From contig CACBQR010000005.1 in assembly GCA_902541435.1 (NCBI GenBank), positions 1 through 42,162 on the forward strand: 42,162 bases of DNA. Direction: 5' to 3'. The DNA comes from an uncultured Alphaproteobacteria bacterium (GTDB taxonomy: Bacteria > Pseudomonadota > Alphaproteobacteria > HIMB59 > GCA-002718135). The notes under the pieces are model-generated. The model searched no databases. It was not told where the DNA came from and was given only the letters and a program-made list of their open reading frames with translations. How positions within the stretch are numbered: the stretch's first letter is position 1; each line of letters opens with the position of its first letter. Below, in pieces: positions 18,065 through 27,724 of this stretch. The position numbers and the translations under genes were made by a program.

Positions 18065-18869
18065 AATAGGAATAATTGCTGGGGATGGTAATTTGCCTCT
18101 TTATATTGGTAAATCACTATTTGCTAAAAATTACGATATTACATTTTTATCTTTAAATAATAAAAATAATACATTTTATAAAAATTATAATGTTATAGAT
18201 ATAGATATCCTATCAATAAAAAAAATTTTCAAAGTATTAAACTCAAATAAAATAAAAAATATTATTTTTGCTGGAAGTATAAAAAGACCTGGTATTAGAG
18301 ATTTAGGATTTGATTTGCCAACTTTGTTACTTGCTAAAAGTCTTTTATTAGAAAATAAAGGTGACAATAATCTTTTAATTACTTTAAAAAAATTCTTCGA
18401 AACAAAAGGTTATATTTTTTTTGACTGGACTAAATATTGTCAGGAATTATTTTCAACCGAAATGAATTTAACAAAAGTTAAGCCCTCTAAAAATGCTATT
18501 TTAAATTTTAAAAAAGCAAAGTCAATATATCAAATTTATAAGAAATTAGATGTTGGTCAGGCTATGATAATTCAAAATCAATTAGTTTTAGGATTAGAAG
18601 CTATAGAAGGAACAGATGAATTATTAAAAAGATGTAAAGAATATAAAAGAAAAGATGATAATGGTGTGCTATTTAAATTTTCAAAAAAAAACCAGAGTAA
18701 TCTAATTGATATTCCTTTAATTGGCTTAGATACAATGAAAAATTTAAAAAAATATAATTATGAAGGTGTTTTTTTGCAAAAAAATAAGTGTTTAATATTA
18801 GATAAGAAAAAAATTATTGATTATGCTACTCAAAATAATTTATTTATCTCATCAGTAGATCTAAATTGA
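18057..18869 (+). CDS. lpxI: UDP-2,3-diacylglucosamine pyrophosphatase LpxI
   Basis: Cleaves UDP-2,3-diacylglucosamine to lipid X. LpxI is the alphaproteobacterial substitute for LpxH and is unrelated to it in sequence. It has 270 residues. Motifs: IGIIAGDGNLPLYI at the N-terminus, NIIFAGSIKRPG near residue 80, LDVGQAMIIQNQLVLGLEAIEGTDELL in the C-terminal domain, and IPLIGLDT. The track start is TTG 18051; the ATG six bases later (MTKIGIIAG) is preferred and overlaps the lpxA stop as ATGACTAA. Its position between lpxA and lpxB is standard for this group. Confidence 0.92.
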   Translation: MTKIGIIAGDGNLPLYIGKSLFAKNYDITFLSLNNKNNTFYKNYNVIDIDILSIKKIFKVLNSNKIKNIIFAGSIKRPGIRDLGFDLPTLLLAKSLLLENKGDNNLLITLKKFFETKGYIFFDWTKYCQELFSTEMNLTKVKPSKNAILNFKKAKSIYQIYKKLDVGQAMIIQNQLVLGLEAIEGTDELLKRCKEYKRKDDNGVLFKFSKKNQSNLIDIPLIGLDTMKNLKKYNYEGVFLQKNKCLILDKKKIIDYATQNNLFISSVDLN

Positions 18870-19993
18870 AAAAAATAAAAATTTTTGTTTGTTGTACGGA
18901 ACAATCTGGTGAAAATATATGTTCAAATATTTTATCAAGAATGAATATAGCTAAATATCAATTTGATGGAGTTTGCGGCAAACAATCCGAAAAATTTATT
19001 TCTAATAAAATTTATGATTTATCAGAATTTAAATCTATAGGACTTTTTGAAATAATAGTTTCAATTTCAAAATATTTAAAAATGATAAGAAGATTAAAAA
19101 ACCATATTATTAAAAATGATTATGATTTAGTTTTAACTATAGATTCACCAGATTTTAATTATAATCTTGTAAACCAATTAAGAAAATCAAATTATAAAAA
19201 TAAAATAATACATGTAGTTGCTCCAACTGTTTGGGCTTGGAGATCATATAGGGCAAGGAAATTTGCAAATATTTTTGATGAAATTTTTCTATTATTTAAT
19301 TTTGAAAAAAAATATTTTAATTTTGATAATCTAAATAAAACTTTTATTGGGCATCCAATATTTCATATTAAAAAAAGAGAGCATAAAGGAAAATACAAAT
19401 ATCTCTCTTTTTTACCAGGTAGTAGACAAAATGAAGTATTAAAACTTATAAAATATTTCAGTTATATTGAAAAATATATATCTAAAAATAATCTAAATTA
19501 TAAAATATTTATTCCAACTTTACCTCATCTTGCTTTTTTAATTAGAGAAAATACTAAGCAATGGAAAACCGAGACTATAATCTCAACTGATATGAGTAAA
19601 TTTGATAAATATTATCAAGATGTTTACATAAGTATAACTTGCTCTGGTACTGCTTCTTTAGAAATTGCTAAAAGGAATATTCCTCAAATAGTAATCTATA
19701 AGCTTAATTATTTCACGGAAATTTTAATCAAGCCTTTTGTAAAGGTTAAATATGCAAATCTTATAAATATTATAAGTAACCAAATGATTATTCCAGAAGT
19801 TATTAACTCAAATTTAAATGAAAAAAAATTATTAAATATTTTTCTTAATTTATTTAATGATAGAAAAAAACAAGAAACTCAGATTAATTCGATTAATATT
19901 TATCTTAAAGAAATTGTTAATGATTTTAGTCCTTATGATGTGAGTGCTAATCGTATAAATAAGTTAATTAATCTTTCTTCCAAAGCCAATTAA
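18866..19993 (+). CDS. lpxB: Lipid-A-disaccharide synthase
   Basis: A GT-B glycosyltransferase (family GT19) that joins lipid X with UDP-2,3-diacylglucosamine. It has 375 residues. Motifs: [14 protein letters not shown] at the N-terminus, [29 protein letters not shown] (about 115-131), [10 protein letters not shown] and [20 protein letters not shown]. The start is TTG overlapping the lpxI stop (TTGA). It ends the forward rpsB-to-lpxB cluster, and its last 26 bases overlap the 3' end of the oppositely oriented gltA. Confidence 0.94.
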   Translation: MKKIKIFVCCTEQSGENICSNILSRMNIAKYQFDGVCGKQSEKFISNKIYDLSEFKSIGLFEIIVSISKYLKMIRRLKNHIIKNDYDLVLTIDSPDFNYNLVNQLRKSNYKNKIIHVVAPTVWAWRSYRARKFANIFDEIFLLFNFEKKYFNFDNLNKTFIGHPIFHIKKREHKGKYKYLSFLPGSRQNEVLKLIKYFSYIEKYISKNNLNYKIFIPTLPHLAFLIRENTKQWKTETIISTDMSKFDKYYQDVYISITCSGTASLEIAKRNIPQIVIYKLNYFTEILIKPFVKVKYANLINIISNQMIIPEVINSNLNEKKLLNIFLNLFNDRKKQETQINSINIYLKEIVNDFSPYDVSANRINKLINLSSKAN

Positions 19994-21326
19994 AAATTGA
20001 TTTTTTTTCTCTAGAAGATTCAACTTGATAAGGTCTAGCTTTATAACCAGTGTATAATTGACGAGGTCTGCCAATTTTATTAATAGGATCTTCTATCATT
20101 TCTTTCCATTGTGATATCCATCCTACAGTTCTTCCTATTGCAAATAGCACCGTAAACATACTTGTAGGGAAACCTAATGCTTTTAGAATTATACCTGAAT
20201 AGAAATCTACATTTGGGAATAATTTTTTACTAACAAAATATTCATCTTTTAGAGCTATTTTTTCTAATTCTATTGCAATTTTAAGCAATGGATCGTCTTG
20301 CATATTTAACTCTTCCAAAACCTCATGTGCACTTTCTTTCATCACAGTGGCTCTTGGATCATAGTTTTTATAAACTCTATGCCCAAAGCCCATTAATCTA
20401 AAAGAGTCATTTTTATCTTTAGCTTTATCTATAAATTTCTGTATATTTGATACATCACCAATTTCTTCTAACATTTTAATTACTGCTTCATTAGCTCCAC
20501 CATGAGCTGGTCCCCATAAAGATGCAATACCGGCAGCAATACAAGCAAAAGGATTTGCACCAGAAGAACCTGCCAATCTTACTGTTGAAGTGGATGCATT
20601 TTGTTCATGATCAGCATGTAACGTAAAAAATCTATCCATTGCTCTAACAATTTTTGGACTCACTTTGTAATCTTCTGATGGCACAGAAAATGTCATGTAT
20701 AAAAAATTTTCAGCATAAGATAGATCATTTCTTGGATAAACAAATGGTTGACCAATTGAATATTTATAAGCCATTGCACCTATTGTGGGAATTTTTGCTA
20801 TTAATCTATGACAGGCAATCATTCTTTGGTTAATGTCTGAAAAATCAGTACTGTCATGATAAAAAGCTGAAAGGGCACCAACAACACCTACCATAATTGC
20901 CATAGGGTGTGCATCTCTTCGAAAACCTCTGTATAAATTTACTAGTTGCTCATGCAACATTGTATGATTAGTAATTACATCTTTAAACTTTTGCTTGTCT
21001 TCAGGGGACGGTAAATCACCGTGCAGTAAAAGATAACAAACTTCAAGAAATTCACTTTTTGAGGCTAAATCATGGATATCATATCCCCTATGACGTAAAA
21101 TTCCTTTTTCACCATCTATGTAAGTTATTCCTGATTCACATGATGCAGTTGAAGTAAAACCTGGATCAAAAGTAAATAAACCCGTTTCTTGATAAAGTTT
21201 ACGAATATCCAAAACATTTGGACCATCTTTACTTTCAATAAGTGGAATTTGGTACGATTTACCGCTCTCATTGTTAAAAAGAGTAAACTGTTTATCGTTA
21301 ACTTTTTTATCTTCGTAATCAGCCAT
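19968..21326 (-). CDS. gltA: Citrate synthase, type II
   Basis: Condenses oxaloacetate and acetyl-CoA as the entry into the TCA cycle. It has 452 residues, a little longer than usual because of N- and C-terminal tails. Motifs: [20 protein letters not shown] (about 56-75), [19 protein letters not shown] (about 236), the catalytic His in [11 protein letters not shown] (about 271), [14 protein letters not shown] (about 313) and the catalytic Asp in NVDFYSG (about 370). It starts two bases after the gltX stop, so it probably shares the lexA-gltX transcript. Acetyl-CoA for it would come from the pdhABC complex encoded further on. The last codons encode the convergent lpxB end. Confidence 0.96.
   Translation of the reverse strand: MADYEDKKVNDKQFTLFNNESGKSYQIPLIESKDGPNVLDIRKLYQETGLFTFDPGFTSTASCESGITYIDGEKGILRHRGYDIHDLASKSEFLEVCYLLLHGDLPSPEDKQKFKDVITNHTMLHEQLVNLYRGFRRDAHPMAIMVGVVGALSAFYHDSTDFSDINQRMIACHRLIAKIPTIGAMAYKYSIGQPFVYPRNDLSYAENFLYMTFSVPSEDYKVSPKIVRAMDRFFTLHADHEQNASTSTVRLAGSSGANPFACIAAGIASLWGPAHGGANEAVIKMLEEIGDVSNIQKFIDKAKDKNDSFRLMGFGHRVYKNYDPRATVMKESAHEVLEELNMQDDPLLKIAIELEKIALKDEYFVSKKLFPNVDFYSGIILKALGFPTSMFTVLFAIGRTVGWISQWKEMIEDPINKIGRPRQLYTGYKARPYQVESSREKKSIFNWLWKKD
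19987..20008 (+). terminator. Weak intrinsic terminator after lpxB, inside gltA coding sequence
   Basis: CAATT-AAA-AATTG is followed after one A by eight T residues on the + strand. It straddles the lpxB stop and lies wholly within the gltA coding region, where the antisense reads [10 protein letters not shown]. The stem has only one G-C pair, so it is weak, and base composition alone could produce it. Confidence 0.35.
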
Positions 21327-21328
21327 AT

Positions 21329-22729
21329 TTAATTATCTCTATATTGATTTAATCTATCAATAGTATCTTTTTTACCTAATATTACAAAAATATCAGAAAT
21401 TGAAGGCCCTTGATAGGAATTTATTAATAAAAATCTAATTGGTTTACCTAAAACAGGGAATTTAATTTTATTATTTTTTAAAAAATTATTGATGGCATTT
21501 TGAATATTATATCTATTCCAATCATCTATTTCTGAAATTAAATTTAAAAATTCCTTAAAAAAACTATCAAATTCTGAGGTCAATTTTTCTGTCTTATTTA
21601 TTTTATAATTTTCATCAAAATAAACTTTAATTAAATCATTCAAATCACTTAGTTTTTTCATATCTTTTTTATAAACATTAAAAATATTTTTCATTTTTGT
21701 GCTATCTTTTTGTAGATATTTATTTAATTCAATATTACTTTCACAAAAATTGATGAATTCTTCTATTCCGTTTTCTTTTCTTAAATAAAAATTATTGAAA
21801 AAATCTAATTTATCAAAACTAAATATACTAGATGATTTAGATAAATTAAATATTTCAAAATTTTCAATTATTTCATTTAATTCAATAATTTCTGACTTCT
21901 CATTATTATTTGACCAACCTAAAAGTATCAGATTGTTAATAATAGCTTCTTTTAAATATCCATTTTTTTTTAAATCTAAAATATTTACAGCCCCATGTCT
22001 TTTTGATAATTTTGTACCATCTTCTCCATGAATAAGAGGAATATGAGCATATTGAGGTACATCCCAATTCATAAAATTATAAATGTAGTATTGTCTAAAA
22101 GTATTAATAAAATGATCATCACCTCTAATAATGTAATTGATTCCTAAATCATGATCATCAACTACTACTGATAACATATACGTTGGTGATTGATCTTTTC
22201 TTAATAAAATAAAATCATCTAACTCTAAATTTGCTACTGAAACGTCTCCTTGAATTGTATCTTTAATTTTTAAATTTCCTTCATCTGGCACATCTAATCT
22301 AACTACAAAATCCTTATCTTTACTTTGAATATCATTATCATTTTTACATTCTGTACATATTTTTTTAGAATAGTTTTTATTTTCCCTAATTAATTTTCTT
22401 TGATGAGCTATTTTTTCCTCAGAACATATACATTTAAATGCTCGCTTTTTTTGAAGTAATTCTCTAGCAATTTCTTGATGTCTTGATAATCTTTTAGACT
22501 GAACTTGAATATCCTCATCCCAATTAAGCCCAAGCCATTTTAAAGAATTAGTTATATTATCTGTGTATTCTTGTTTTGATCTTTCATGATCTGTATCTTC
22601 AATTCTTAAGTAAAATTTAGATGATGCTGATTTCTTACTTACAATATAATTAATTAAAGCAGTTCTAGCTCCTCCAAGATGTAGATTGCCAGTAGGAGAG
22701 GGTGCAAATCGTGTTTTTAACATAGTCAT
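21329..22729 (-). CDS. gltX: Glutamyl-tRNA synthetase
   Basis: A class I synthetase that charges tRNA-Glu. It has 466 residues. The HIGH-type motif appears as [15 protein letters not shown] (about 10-24). A zinc-binding insert has CxC (FKCICSEE) and CxxC (KICTECKN). [15 protein letters not shown] follows, and the KMSKS-type motif is KLSKRHG (about 239). The anticodon-binding domain occupies the C-terminal third. The start is ATG at 22729, with a second in-frame ATG two codons later (MTMLKTR); either is possible. The gene follows lexA after 20 bases and is followed by gltA after two. Confidence 0.95.
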   Translation of the reverse strand: MTMLKTRFAPSPTGNLHLGGARTALINYIVSKKSASSKFYLRIEDTDHERSKQEYTDNITNSLKWLGLNWDEDIQVQSKRLSRHQEIARELLQKKRAFKCICSEEKIAHQRKLIRENKNYSKKICTECKNDNDIQSKDKDFVVRLDVPDEGNLKIKDTIQGDVSVANLELDDFILLRKDQSPTYMLSVVVDDHDLGINYIIRGDDHFINTFRQYYIYNFMNWDVPQYAHIPLIHGEDGTKLSKRHGAVNILDLKKNGYLKEAIINNLILLGWSNNNEKSEIIELNEIIENFEIFNLSKSSSIFSFDKLDFFNNFYLRKENGIEEFINFCESNIELNKYLQKDSTKMKNIFNVYKKDMKKLSDLNDLIKVYFDENYKINKTEKLTSEFDSFFKEFLNLISEIDDWNRYNIQNAINNFLKNNKIKFPVLGKPIRFLLINSYQGPSISDIFVILGKKDTIDRLNQYRDN

Positions 22730-22749
22730 CTTAATATTAAGATAAACTA

Positions 22750-23376
22750 TTAATTATATTTTCTTATAATACCAGATAAAGTCCCTTGGACTTGGATTTC
22801 ACCTGCTTCATATTCCTTTGTCTGAAAACTTTGATTAGCAGGAATTAACAAGACCTTGTTTCGATCAAATTTAATAGTTTTTAGAGTAACCTCGTTATCT
22901 TGTGTAATAACAGCTGCAATTTTTCCATTTTCAACATTATTTGTCTTTTTTATCACAGCTATATCACCGTCAAATATTCCTTTATCTATCATAGATAGAC
23001 CTTTTACTTTTAATCCAAAATATTTAGCATTTGGTGATGTCATTGAAGAGGGCACTGAAACAAATTCATCAGCATTTTCAATAGCTTCTATTGCTTCACC
23101 TGCAGCTATTGCACCAACTAATGGGATATTAATGCTATTCGACAAAGAATTTTCATTATCAATATTATCTTTATTAATAATTTCCATTGCTCTTGCTTTG
23201 TGCTTTAATCTTTTTATAAAACCTCTTTCTTCTAGACTTGTTATTAATCTATGAATACCTGACTTTGATTTCAGATTAACTGCACTTTTCATTTCCTCAA
23301 AAGAAGGGGAGATTTCATTACTTGAAATGTAATTTTTTAAATAATCGTACAGCTCTTTTTGTTTTTTTGTAAGCAT
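22750..23376 (-). CDS. lexA: LexA SOS repressor
   Basis: Represses DNA-damage genes until RecA filaments trigger self-cleavage. It has 208 residues with the chosen start. The winged HTH contains ISPSFEEMKSAV and SKSGIHRLITSLEERGFIKR. The cleavage region has the Ala-Gly bond in IAAGEAIE (about 90). The catalytic Ser is in KGLSMIDKG and the Lys in EVTLKTIKF. The track start is a TTG at 23406, but alphaproteobacterial LexA begins MLTxKQ, matching the ATG at 23376. The longer frame would also place the SOS box inside the coding sequence. Autoregulation is indicated by the box five bases upstream. Confidence 0.96.
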   Translation of the reverse strand: MLTKKQKELYDYLKNYISSNEISPSFEEMKSAVNLKSKSGIHRLITSLEERGFIKRLKHKARAMEIINKDNIDNENSLSNSINIPLVGAIAAGEAIEAIENADEFVSVPSSMTSPNAKYFGLKVKGLSMIDKGIFDGDIAVIKKTNNVENGKIAAVITQDNEVTLKTIKFDRNKVLLIPANQSFQTKEYEAGEIQVQGTLSGIIRKYN

Positions 23377-23380
23377 TATC

Positions 23381-23395
23381 GTTCTATATATGTTC
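23381..23395 (-). promoter_or_regulatory. SOS box (LexA operator), GTTC-N7-GTTC
   Basis: On the + strand the sequence reads GTTCTATATATGTTC, an exact match to the direct-repeat LexA operator known in alphaproteobacteria (GTTC-N7-GTTC). It is unlike the E. coli CTG-N10-CAG box. It lies four bases upstream of the lexA ATG and overlaps the predicted -10, so bound LexA would block RNA polymerase. Confidence 0.9.
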
Positions 23396-23411
23396 TTTAA
23401 GATCAAAACAA
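23383..23411 (-). promoter_or_regulatory. Predicted lexA promoter
   Basis: Reading the - strand, TTGTTT (23411-23406) is separated by exactly 17 bases from TATAGA (23388-23383). The expected transcription start is about seven bases further, at or within a base or two of the lexA ATG (23376). This predicts a leaderless or nearly leaderless mRNA. No Shine-Dalgarno sequence lies between box and ATG (only CGATA). The positions are read directly; promoter activity is inferred. Confidence 0.55.
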
Positions 23412-23443
23412 GAACAAATATAAAAATCTTATTTTTCAGTTAT

Positions 23444-23899
23444 TTACATATTGGATTTACCACCTGTTTTTGATAATAGATGTATATTTTGTATTTTAAT
23501 TTTTTTATTTAAGTACTTACACATATCATAAATTGTAAGACAGCTAATTGTAACGGCGGTTAATGCCTCCATTTCCACACCAGTATTTGCGTTTGTTTTA
23601 ACTGTACTTTTGACAACAAGACTTAATTTTTTATCATTTTTTATAATCTCAATATTTATGTGATTGATTGGAATATTATGACAAAGCGGTATCAATCTTG
23701 AAGTCTCTTTTGCCCCCATAATACCGCCAATAATTGCAGTTTTTTCAAGGTTACCCTTTTTAGTTTCAAATGATTTTATTTTTTTATATGTCTCTTTATC
23801 AAATTTAATTTCACCTGAGGCAACTGCTAATCTTTCTGTGACATCTTTATTTGATACATCAATTATATAAGGATTTCCTTTTTTATTAATATGACTCAT
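23444..23899 (-). CDS. moaC: Cyclic pyranopterin monophosphate synthase MoaC
   Basis: Works with MoaA to make cyclic pyranopterin monophosphate in molybdenum-cofactor synthesis. It has 151 residues. Motifs: IIDVSNKDVTERLAVASGEI near the N-terminus, GGIMGAKETSRLIPLCHNIP (about 58-77), TGVEMEALTAVTISCLTIYD and the final LLSKTGGKS. The start overlaps the trpC end by 14 bases. In many alphaproteobacteria moeA follows in this block; here lexA comes directly after a 67-base gap. No other Mo-cofactor gene is in the window. Confidence 0.95.
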   Translation of the reverse strand: MSHINKKGNPYIIDVSNKDVTERLAVASGEIKFDKETYKKIKSFETKKGNLEKTAIIGGIMGAKETSRLIPLCHNIPINHINIEIIKNDKKLSLVVKSTVKTNANTGVEMEALTAVTISCLTIYDMCKYLNKKIKIQNIHLLSKTGGKSNM

Positions 23900-24686
23900 T
23901 TAAAAGTAATTCTCCAATTTTCTTTTCTTTATCGTTAGATTTTAACAAACTTTCTCCAATTAAAAAATTATATATTCCTGTTGAATTAAATTTTTTAATA
24001 TCATCAGAAGTTTTAATTCCACTCTCTGCAATTAAAATATAATCATTTGTTAAATTTTGATTCAAATTTATTGAATTATTTAAATCGATTTCAAGACTTT
24101 TAAGGTTTCTATTATTTATTCCGATAACAGGGTAGTCTAATTTGATTGCTCTTTTCAGTTCGTCCTCATCATGAACCTCTATAATACAATCTAATTTTAA
24201 TTCATTTGCATAATCTATAAATTCTATTGCCTGATCATCTGATAATATTGATAAAATTAACAATATACAGTCTGCTTGATAAATCTTACTTTCTAAAATT
24301 TGATATTTATCAATAATAAAATCTTTTCTTAAAACAGGTAAATTTGTTTTCTTTTTAACTAGAGATAAATGATCAATGTTGCCTAAAAAATATTTACTTT
24401 CTGTTAAAATCGATAATGCTCCAACACCTGATCTTTCATATAAAATAGCAATGTCTTCTGGTTTGTAATCTGAAATTATTTCACCTGCACTTGGACTTTG
24501 TTTTTTTACTTCACCAATTATAAAATTTTTTTTATTTTTTTGAGCTGAAAGTAATTTTTCTTTAAATTCACGTTTCTCTAATTTTGAGGAAATTAATTTT
24601 TCTAATGTTTTAAAAGAACATCTTTTTTTTGTTTCTTCTAATTCTTTAGATTTATCTTCACAAATTTTTTGAAGTGTATTACTCAT
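23886..24686 (-). CDS. trpC: Indole-3-glycerol phosphate synthase
   Basis: Closes the indole ring in tryptophan synthesis from carboxyphenylamino-deoxyribulose phosphate. It has 266 residues in a TIM barrel, as a stand-alone TrpC without fused TrpF. Motifs: IIGEVKKQSPSAGEI (about 51-65), LSILTESKYFLG, PVLRKDFIIDKYQI, IIEVHDEDEL, GINNRNLKSLEID and IAESGIKT. It overlaps trpD by 8 bases and moaC by 14, consistent with a coupled trpEGDC-moaC message. Confidence 0.95.
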   Translation of the reverse strand: MSNTLQKICEDKSKELEETKKRCSFKTLEKLISSKLEKREFKEKLLSAQKNKKNFIIGEVKKQSPSAGEIISDYKPEDIAILYERSGVGALSILTESKYFLGNIDHLSLVKKKTNLPVLRKDFIIDKYQILESKIYQADCILLILSILSDDQAIEFIDYANELKLDCIIEVHDEDELKRAIKLDYPVIGINNRNLKSLEIDLNNSINLNQNLTNDYILIAESGIKTSDDIKKFNSTGIYNFLIGESLLKSNDKEKKIGELLLNESY

Positions 24687-25680
24687 TAATTAGTGAGTTT
24701 ACAAAATTTTTTGTAACTCCTTCCTCAATTGTTTTTTTTGCTAAATCAAAACTATCTTTTAGATTATTTCTTAAATTGGATAAATATATTGCCGCTCCTG
24801 CATTTATTTCTACAATCATTTGAAATTCTCTGTAATCGCCGTTAATCATTTTATTAAAACAATTTGCATTATATTCTGGATCTCCACCTTTTATATCTTC
24901 TAATTTAATTAAATCATAACCATAGTCTCTTGGATCAAAACTATATTCCAGAACTTTATTATCTTTCAATTCATTTATTAGAGTATTATCTGATAAACTT
25001 ATTTCATCTAAACCATCCAATCCGTGAACAACCAAAGCTTTTTCAGAACCTAGTTCTTTTAAGCAATTACAATGTATAGAAACTAAATCTCTTGAATAGA
25101 CACCTAGAAGCTGTTTACTTGTTTTAGCAGGATTTGTAAGAGGGCCTAATAAATTAAAAATTGTCCGTGTAGCTAAATTCTTACGAACGTTAATTACATT
25201 TTTCATGGCAGAATGATGATTTTGAGCAAATAAAAAGCAAAAATTTTTATTGGATAATGATTTTTCTAAATCTTCTACATTATTTGTAATTTTATAACCT
25301 ATTTTTTCTAGCATATCTGCAGAGCCTGATTTTGAACTAACCGAACGATTGCCATGCTTTGCTATAGTAACGCCAGCACTTGCAGCAACTATTGCTGCAC
25401 TTGTTGATATATTTAATGTGTCTTTCATATCTCCACCCGTACCACAAGTATCAATTGTATTTTGCGGAGAGTTTATTTTTAAAGATTTCTCTCTCATTAC
25501 TTTAGCTGCACCAATAATTTCTTCTTTTGTTTCACCTTTTAACTTTAAACCAATTAGTATTGATGTAATTTTAATATCATCTAATTCTCCACTCATAATT
25601 TTATTGAATATATACATACTCTCTTCAATATTCAGATTTTGTTGTTCGAGAATTTTATTTAATATTAAAGTTTGATCCAT
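24679..25680 (-). CDS. trpD: Anthranilate phosphoribosyltransferase
   Basis: Transfers phosphoribose from PRPP to anthranilate in tryptophan synthesis. It has 333 residues. Motifs: the glycine-rich PRPP loop TCGTGGDMKDTLNIST (about 78-93), KHGNRSVSSKSGSADMLE (about 107-124), FLFAQNHHSAMKNV, RTIFNLLGPLTNP and VVHGLDGLDEIS. The start overlaps the trpG stop by one base, and the end overlaps trpC by eight. Confidence 0.96.
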   Translation of the reverse strand: MDQTLILNKILEQQNLNIEESMYIFNKIMSGELDDIKITSILIGLKLKGETKEEIIGAAKVMREKSLKINSPQNTIDTCGTGGDMKDTLNISTSAAIVAASAGVTIAKHGNRSVSSKSGSADMLEKIGYKITNNVEDLEKSLSNKNFCFLFAQNHHSAMKNVINVRKNLATRTIFNLLGPLTNPAKTSKQLLGVYSRDLVSIHCNCLKELGSEKALVVHGLDGLDEISLSDNTLINELKDNKVLEYSFDPRDYGYDLIKLEDIKGGDPEYNANCFNKMINGDYREFQMIVEINAGAAIYLSNLRNNLKDSFDLAKKTIEEGVTKNFVNSLINE

Positions 25681-26249
25681 TATTTTGCTAAGTTTAAAAA
25701 GTTTTTTAAAATAATTTTACCCATATCAGTACCTATACTTTCTGGATGAAATTGTAGTCCAAATATTGGTAATTTTTTATGTGCAATACCCATTATAATC
25801 TTATTATTTGTTTCAGCAGTAACTAAAAAATCTTTAGGCATAGTTCTTTTATCAATTATAAGAGAATGATATCTAGTTGCTTTAAATTTTCTTTCTACAT
25901 TTTTAAATATAGAGTGTCCGAAGTGATTAATTGTATCAACTTTTCCGTGCATGATTTCTTTGCATTTAACAATTTTACCACCAAAAGCTTGACCTATGGT
26001 TTGATGTCCTAAACAAATACCAAGTATAGGAAATTGTTTTGATAATTCTGCAACGATATTAAGACTGATTCCAGCTTCATTTGGTGTGCATGGACCTGGT
26101 GAAATAACTATTGATTTAGGTTTTAATTTACGAATTTTATTTATTGAAATTTTGTCATTTCTAAAAACAACAACCTTCTGATTTAAATCCAATAAGTAGT
26201 GTTTTACATTGTAAGTAAAACTATCATAATTATCTATCAGTAATATCAT
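25680..26249 (-). CDS. trpG: Anthranilate synthase glutamine amidotransferase component
   Basis: Supplies ammonia from glutamine to TrpE. It has 189 residues of the class I GATase fold. Motifs: LLIDNYDSFTYNVKHYL at the N-terminus, VISPGPCTPNEAGIS, nucleophile Cys in LGICLGHQTIGQAFGG, and the His-Glu pair in LQFHPESIGTD. In some species the same subunit also serves folate synthesis (PabA). Its place right behind trpE argues for tryptophan as the main role. It overlaps trpE by four bases. Confidence 0.95.
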   Translation of the reverse strand: MILLIDNYDSFTYNVKHYLLDLNQKVVVFRNDKISINKIRKLKPKSIVISPGPCTPNEAGISLNIVAELSKQFPILGICLGHQTIGQAFGGKIVKCKEIMHGKVDTINHFGHSIFKNVERKFKATRYHSLIIDKRTMPKDFLVTAETNNKIIMGIAHKKLPIFGLQFHPESIGTDMGKIILKNFLNLAK

Positions 26250-27724
26250 ATATCGAATTTGTATGAATCTTCTGCAGCTGCCATTAAAGCACCAGCTTTA
26301 TTTAAAATTTCTTGATGTTCATTTTTTGGGACCGAGTCATAAACTATTCCAGCACCAGCCTGAATGTATAATTTATTATCTTTTACAAGCCCAGTCCTCA
26401 AACTAATACAGGTATCCATGTCTCCATTAGAATCAAAATAACCCATACAACCAGCATAAAAACTTCTATTTAAATTTTCAAGCTCCTCTATGATTTCCAT
26501 TGCTCTTATTTTTGGAGCACCAGAAACTGTACCTGCTGGAAATCCAGCCATTAAAGCATCTAGAGCATCTAAATTATTATCTATTTTTCCTTCAACGTTT
26601 GAAACGATATGCATAACATGAGAGTAATATTCTATAATCATTTTTTCAGTAACTTCGACTGTCCCTTTTTTAGAAACTCGACCAACATCGTTCCTTCCTA
26701 AATCTAAAAGCATTAAGTGTTCTGCGAGTTCTTTTTTATCATTTAGTAAATCATTTGATAAAAAAAGGTCTTCAGAGGCATTCTTCCCTCTTTTTCTTGT
26801 TCCAGCAATTGGTCTTATAGTAACTTTTTTGTTCCTTAATTGAACCATTAATTCGGGGCTTGATGCAACTAGTCCAATTTTATCAAAATTTAGATTAACA
26901 AGATAAGGAGAAGGATTAAGTCGTCTTAAAGATCTATATAAATTTACTGCTTTCAAATTATATTTTGTTTCAAATCTTTGTGAAGGGACAACTTGGAAGA
27001 TATCTCCATTTTTAATATATTCTTTTGCCTTATTTACAATTTTATAAAATTGTTCTTTTCTGAAATTTGATTTAAATTTTAACTTAGATTTTTTATTTTT
27101 ATTTTGCGCAGGTTTTAAAATACTCTTTTCTAACTTCTTAATTGTTTTATCAATAAGTAATTTATTTTTTCTATAGGCATTTTCTGCTGAGATTTTTTTA
27201 CTTGGATAAGTAACTGTCATAAGGGAAATAATATCTTTAATATTATCAAACACGGCAACAATTTTTGGTCTGATTAAAATTGCATCTGGTATTTTAATAT
27301 TATCTTTATTGTTAAGTTTAATATTTTCAATATATTGGATCATTGGATAACCTAAATATCCAACTAAAGTGGGAAAAGGTACATTAATATTATTATTTTT
27401 AAATTTAGAAATTTTTACAATCCCTTTAAGGCTATTTATTGGATTGTGATCTAATTTGTAATCAAAATTATGATCCAAATATTTAATTTTAGCTTTACCT
27501 TTTTCAACTTTCCAAATTAAGTCTGGATCACAGCCAAGTAATGAGTAACGTCCTCTTTTTCTACCACCTTCTACGGACTCTAAAAGAAAAGAGTATTTTT
27601 CTTTTTTACTTATTTTTAATAAAGATGAAAATGGTGTTTCAATATCGGCAATAAGATCTTTTTTTATAATTTGTGGTAAACCTTTATTATATTGGCTTAT
27701 AAAATTTTTTTTTTCTAAACTCAT
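26246..27724 (-). CDS. trpE: Anthranilate synthase component I
   Basis: Converts chorismate to anthranilate with ammonia from TrpG. It has 492 residues. The N-terminal regulatory region contains the Trp-binding LLES motif (SFLLESVEGGRKRGRYSLLG, about 44-63). The chorismate-binding domain carries NGDIFQVVPSQRF, IAGTRKRGKN, ELAEHLMLLDLGRNDVGRVS, FPAGTVSGAPKIRAMEII and GAGIVYDSVPKNE. The LLES motif suggests normal feedback inhibition by tryptophan. The ATG overlaps the ppiD stop by four bases. There is thus no room for a leader peptide or attenuator of the type common before trpE. Confidence 0.96.
   Translation of the reverse strand: MSLEKKNFISQYNKGLPQIIKKDLIADIETPFSSLLKISKKEKYSFLLESVEGGRKRGRYSLLGCDPDLIWKVEKGKAKIKYLDHNFDYKLDHNPINSLKGIVKISKFKNNNINVPFPTLVGYLGYPMIQYIENIKLNNKDNIKIPDAILIRPKIVAVFDNIKDIISLMTVTYPSKKISAENAYRKNKLLIDKTIKKLEKSILKPAQNKNKKSKLKFKSNFRKEQFYKIVNKAKEYIKNGDIFQVVPSQRFETKYNLKAVNLYRSLRRLNPSPYLVNLNFDKIGLVASSPELMVQLRNKKVTIRPIAGTRKRGKNASEDLFLSNDLLNDKKELAEHLMLLDLGRNDVGRVSKKGTVEVTEKMIIEYYSHVMHIVSNVEGKIDNNLDALDALMAGFPAGTVSGAPKIRAMEIIEELENLNRSFYAGCMGYFDSNGDMDTCISLRTGLVKDNKLYIQAGAGIVYDSVPKNEHQEILNKAGALMAAAEDSYKFDI

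Noticed and set aside
23377-23406. lexA start at TTG 23406
   Set aside because: It would put the SOS box and promoter inside the coding region; the MLTxKQ start of alphaproteobacterial LexA matches ATG 23376.
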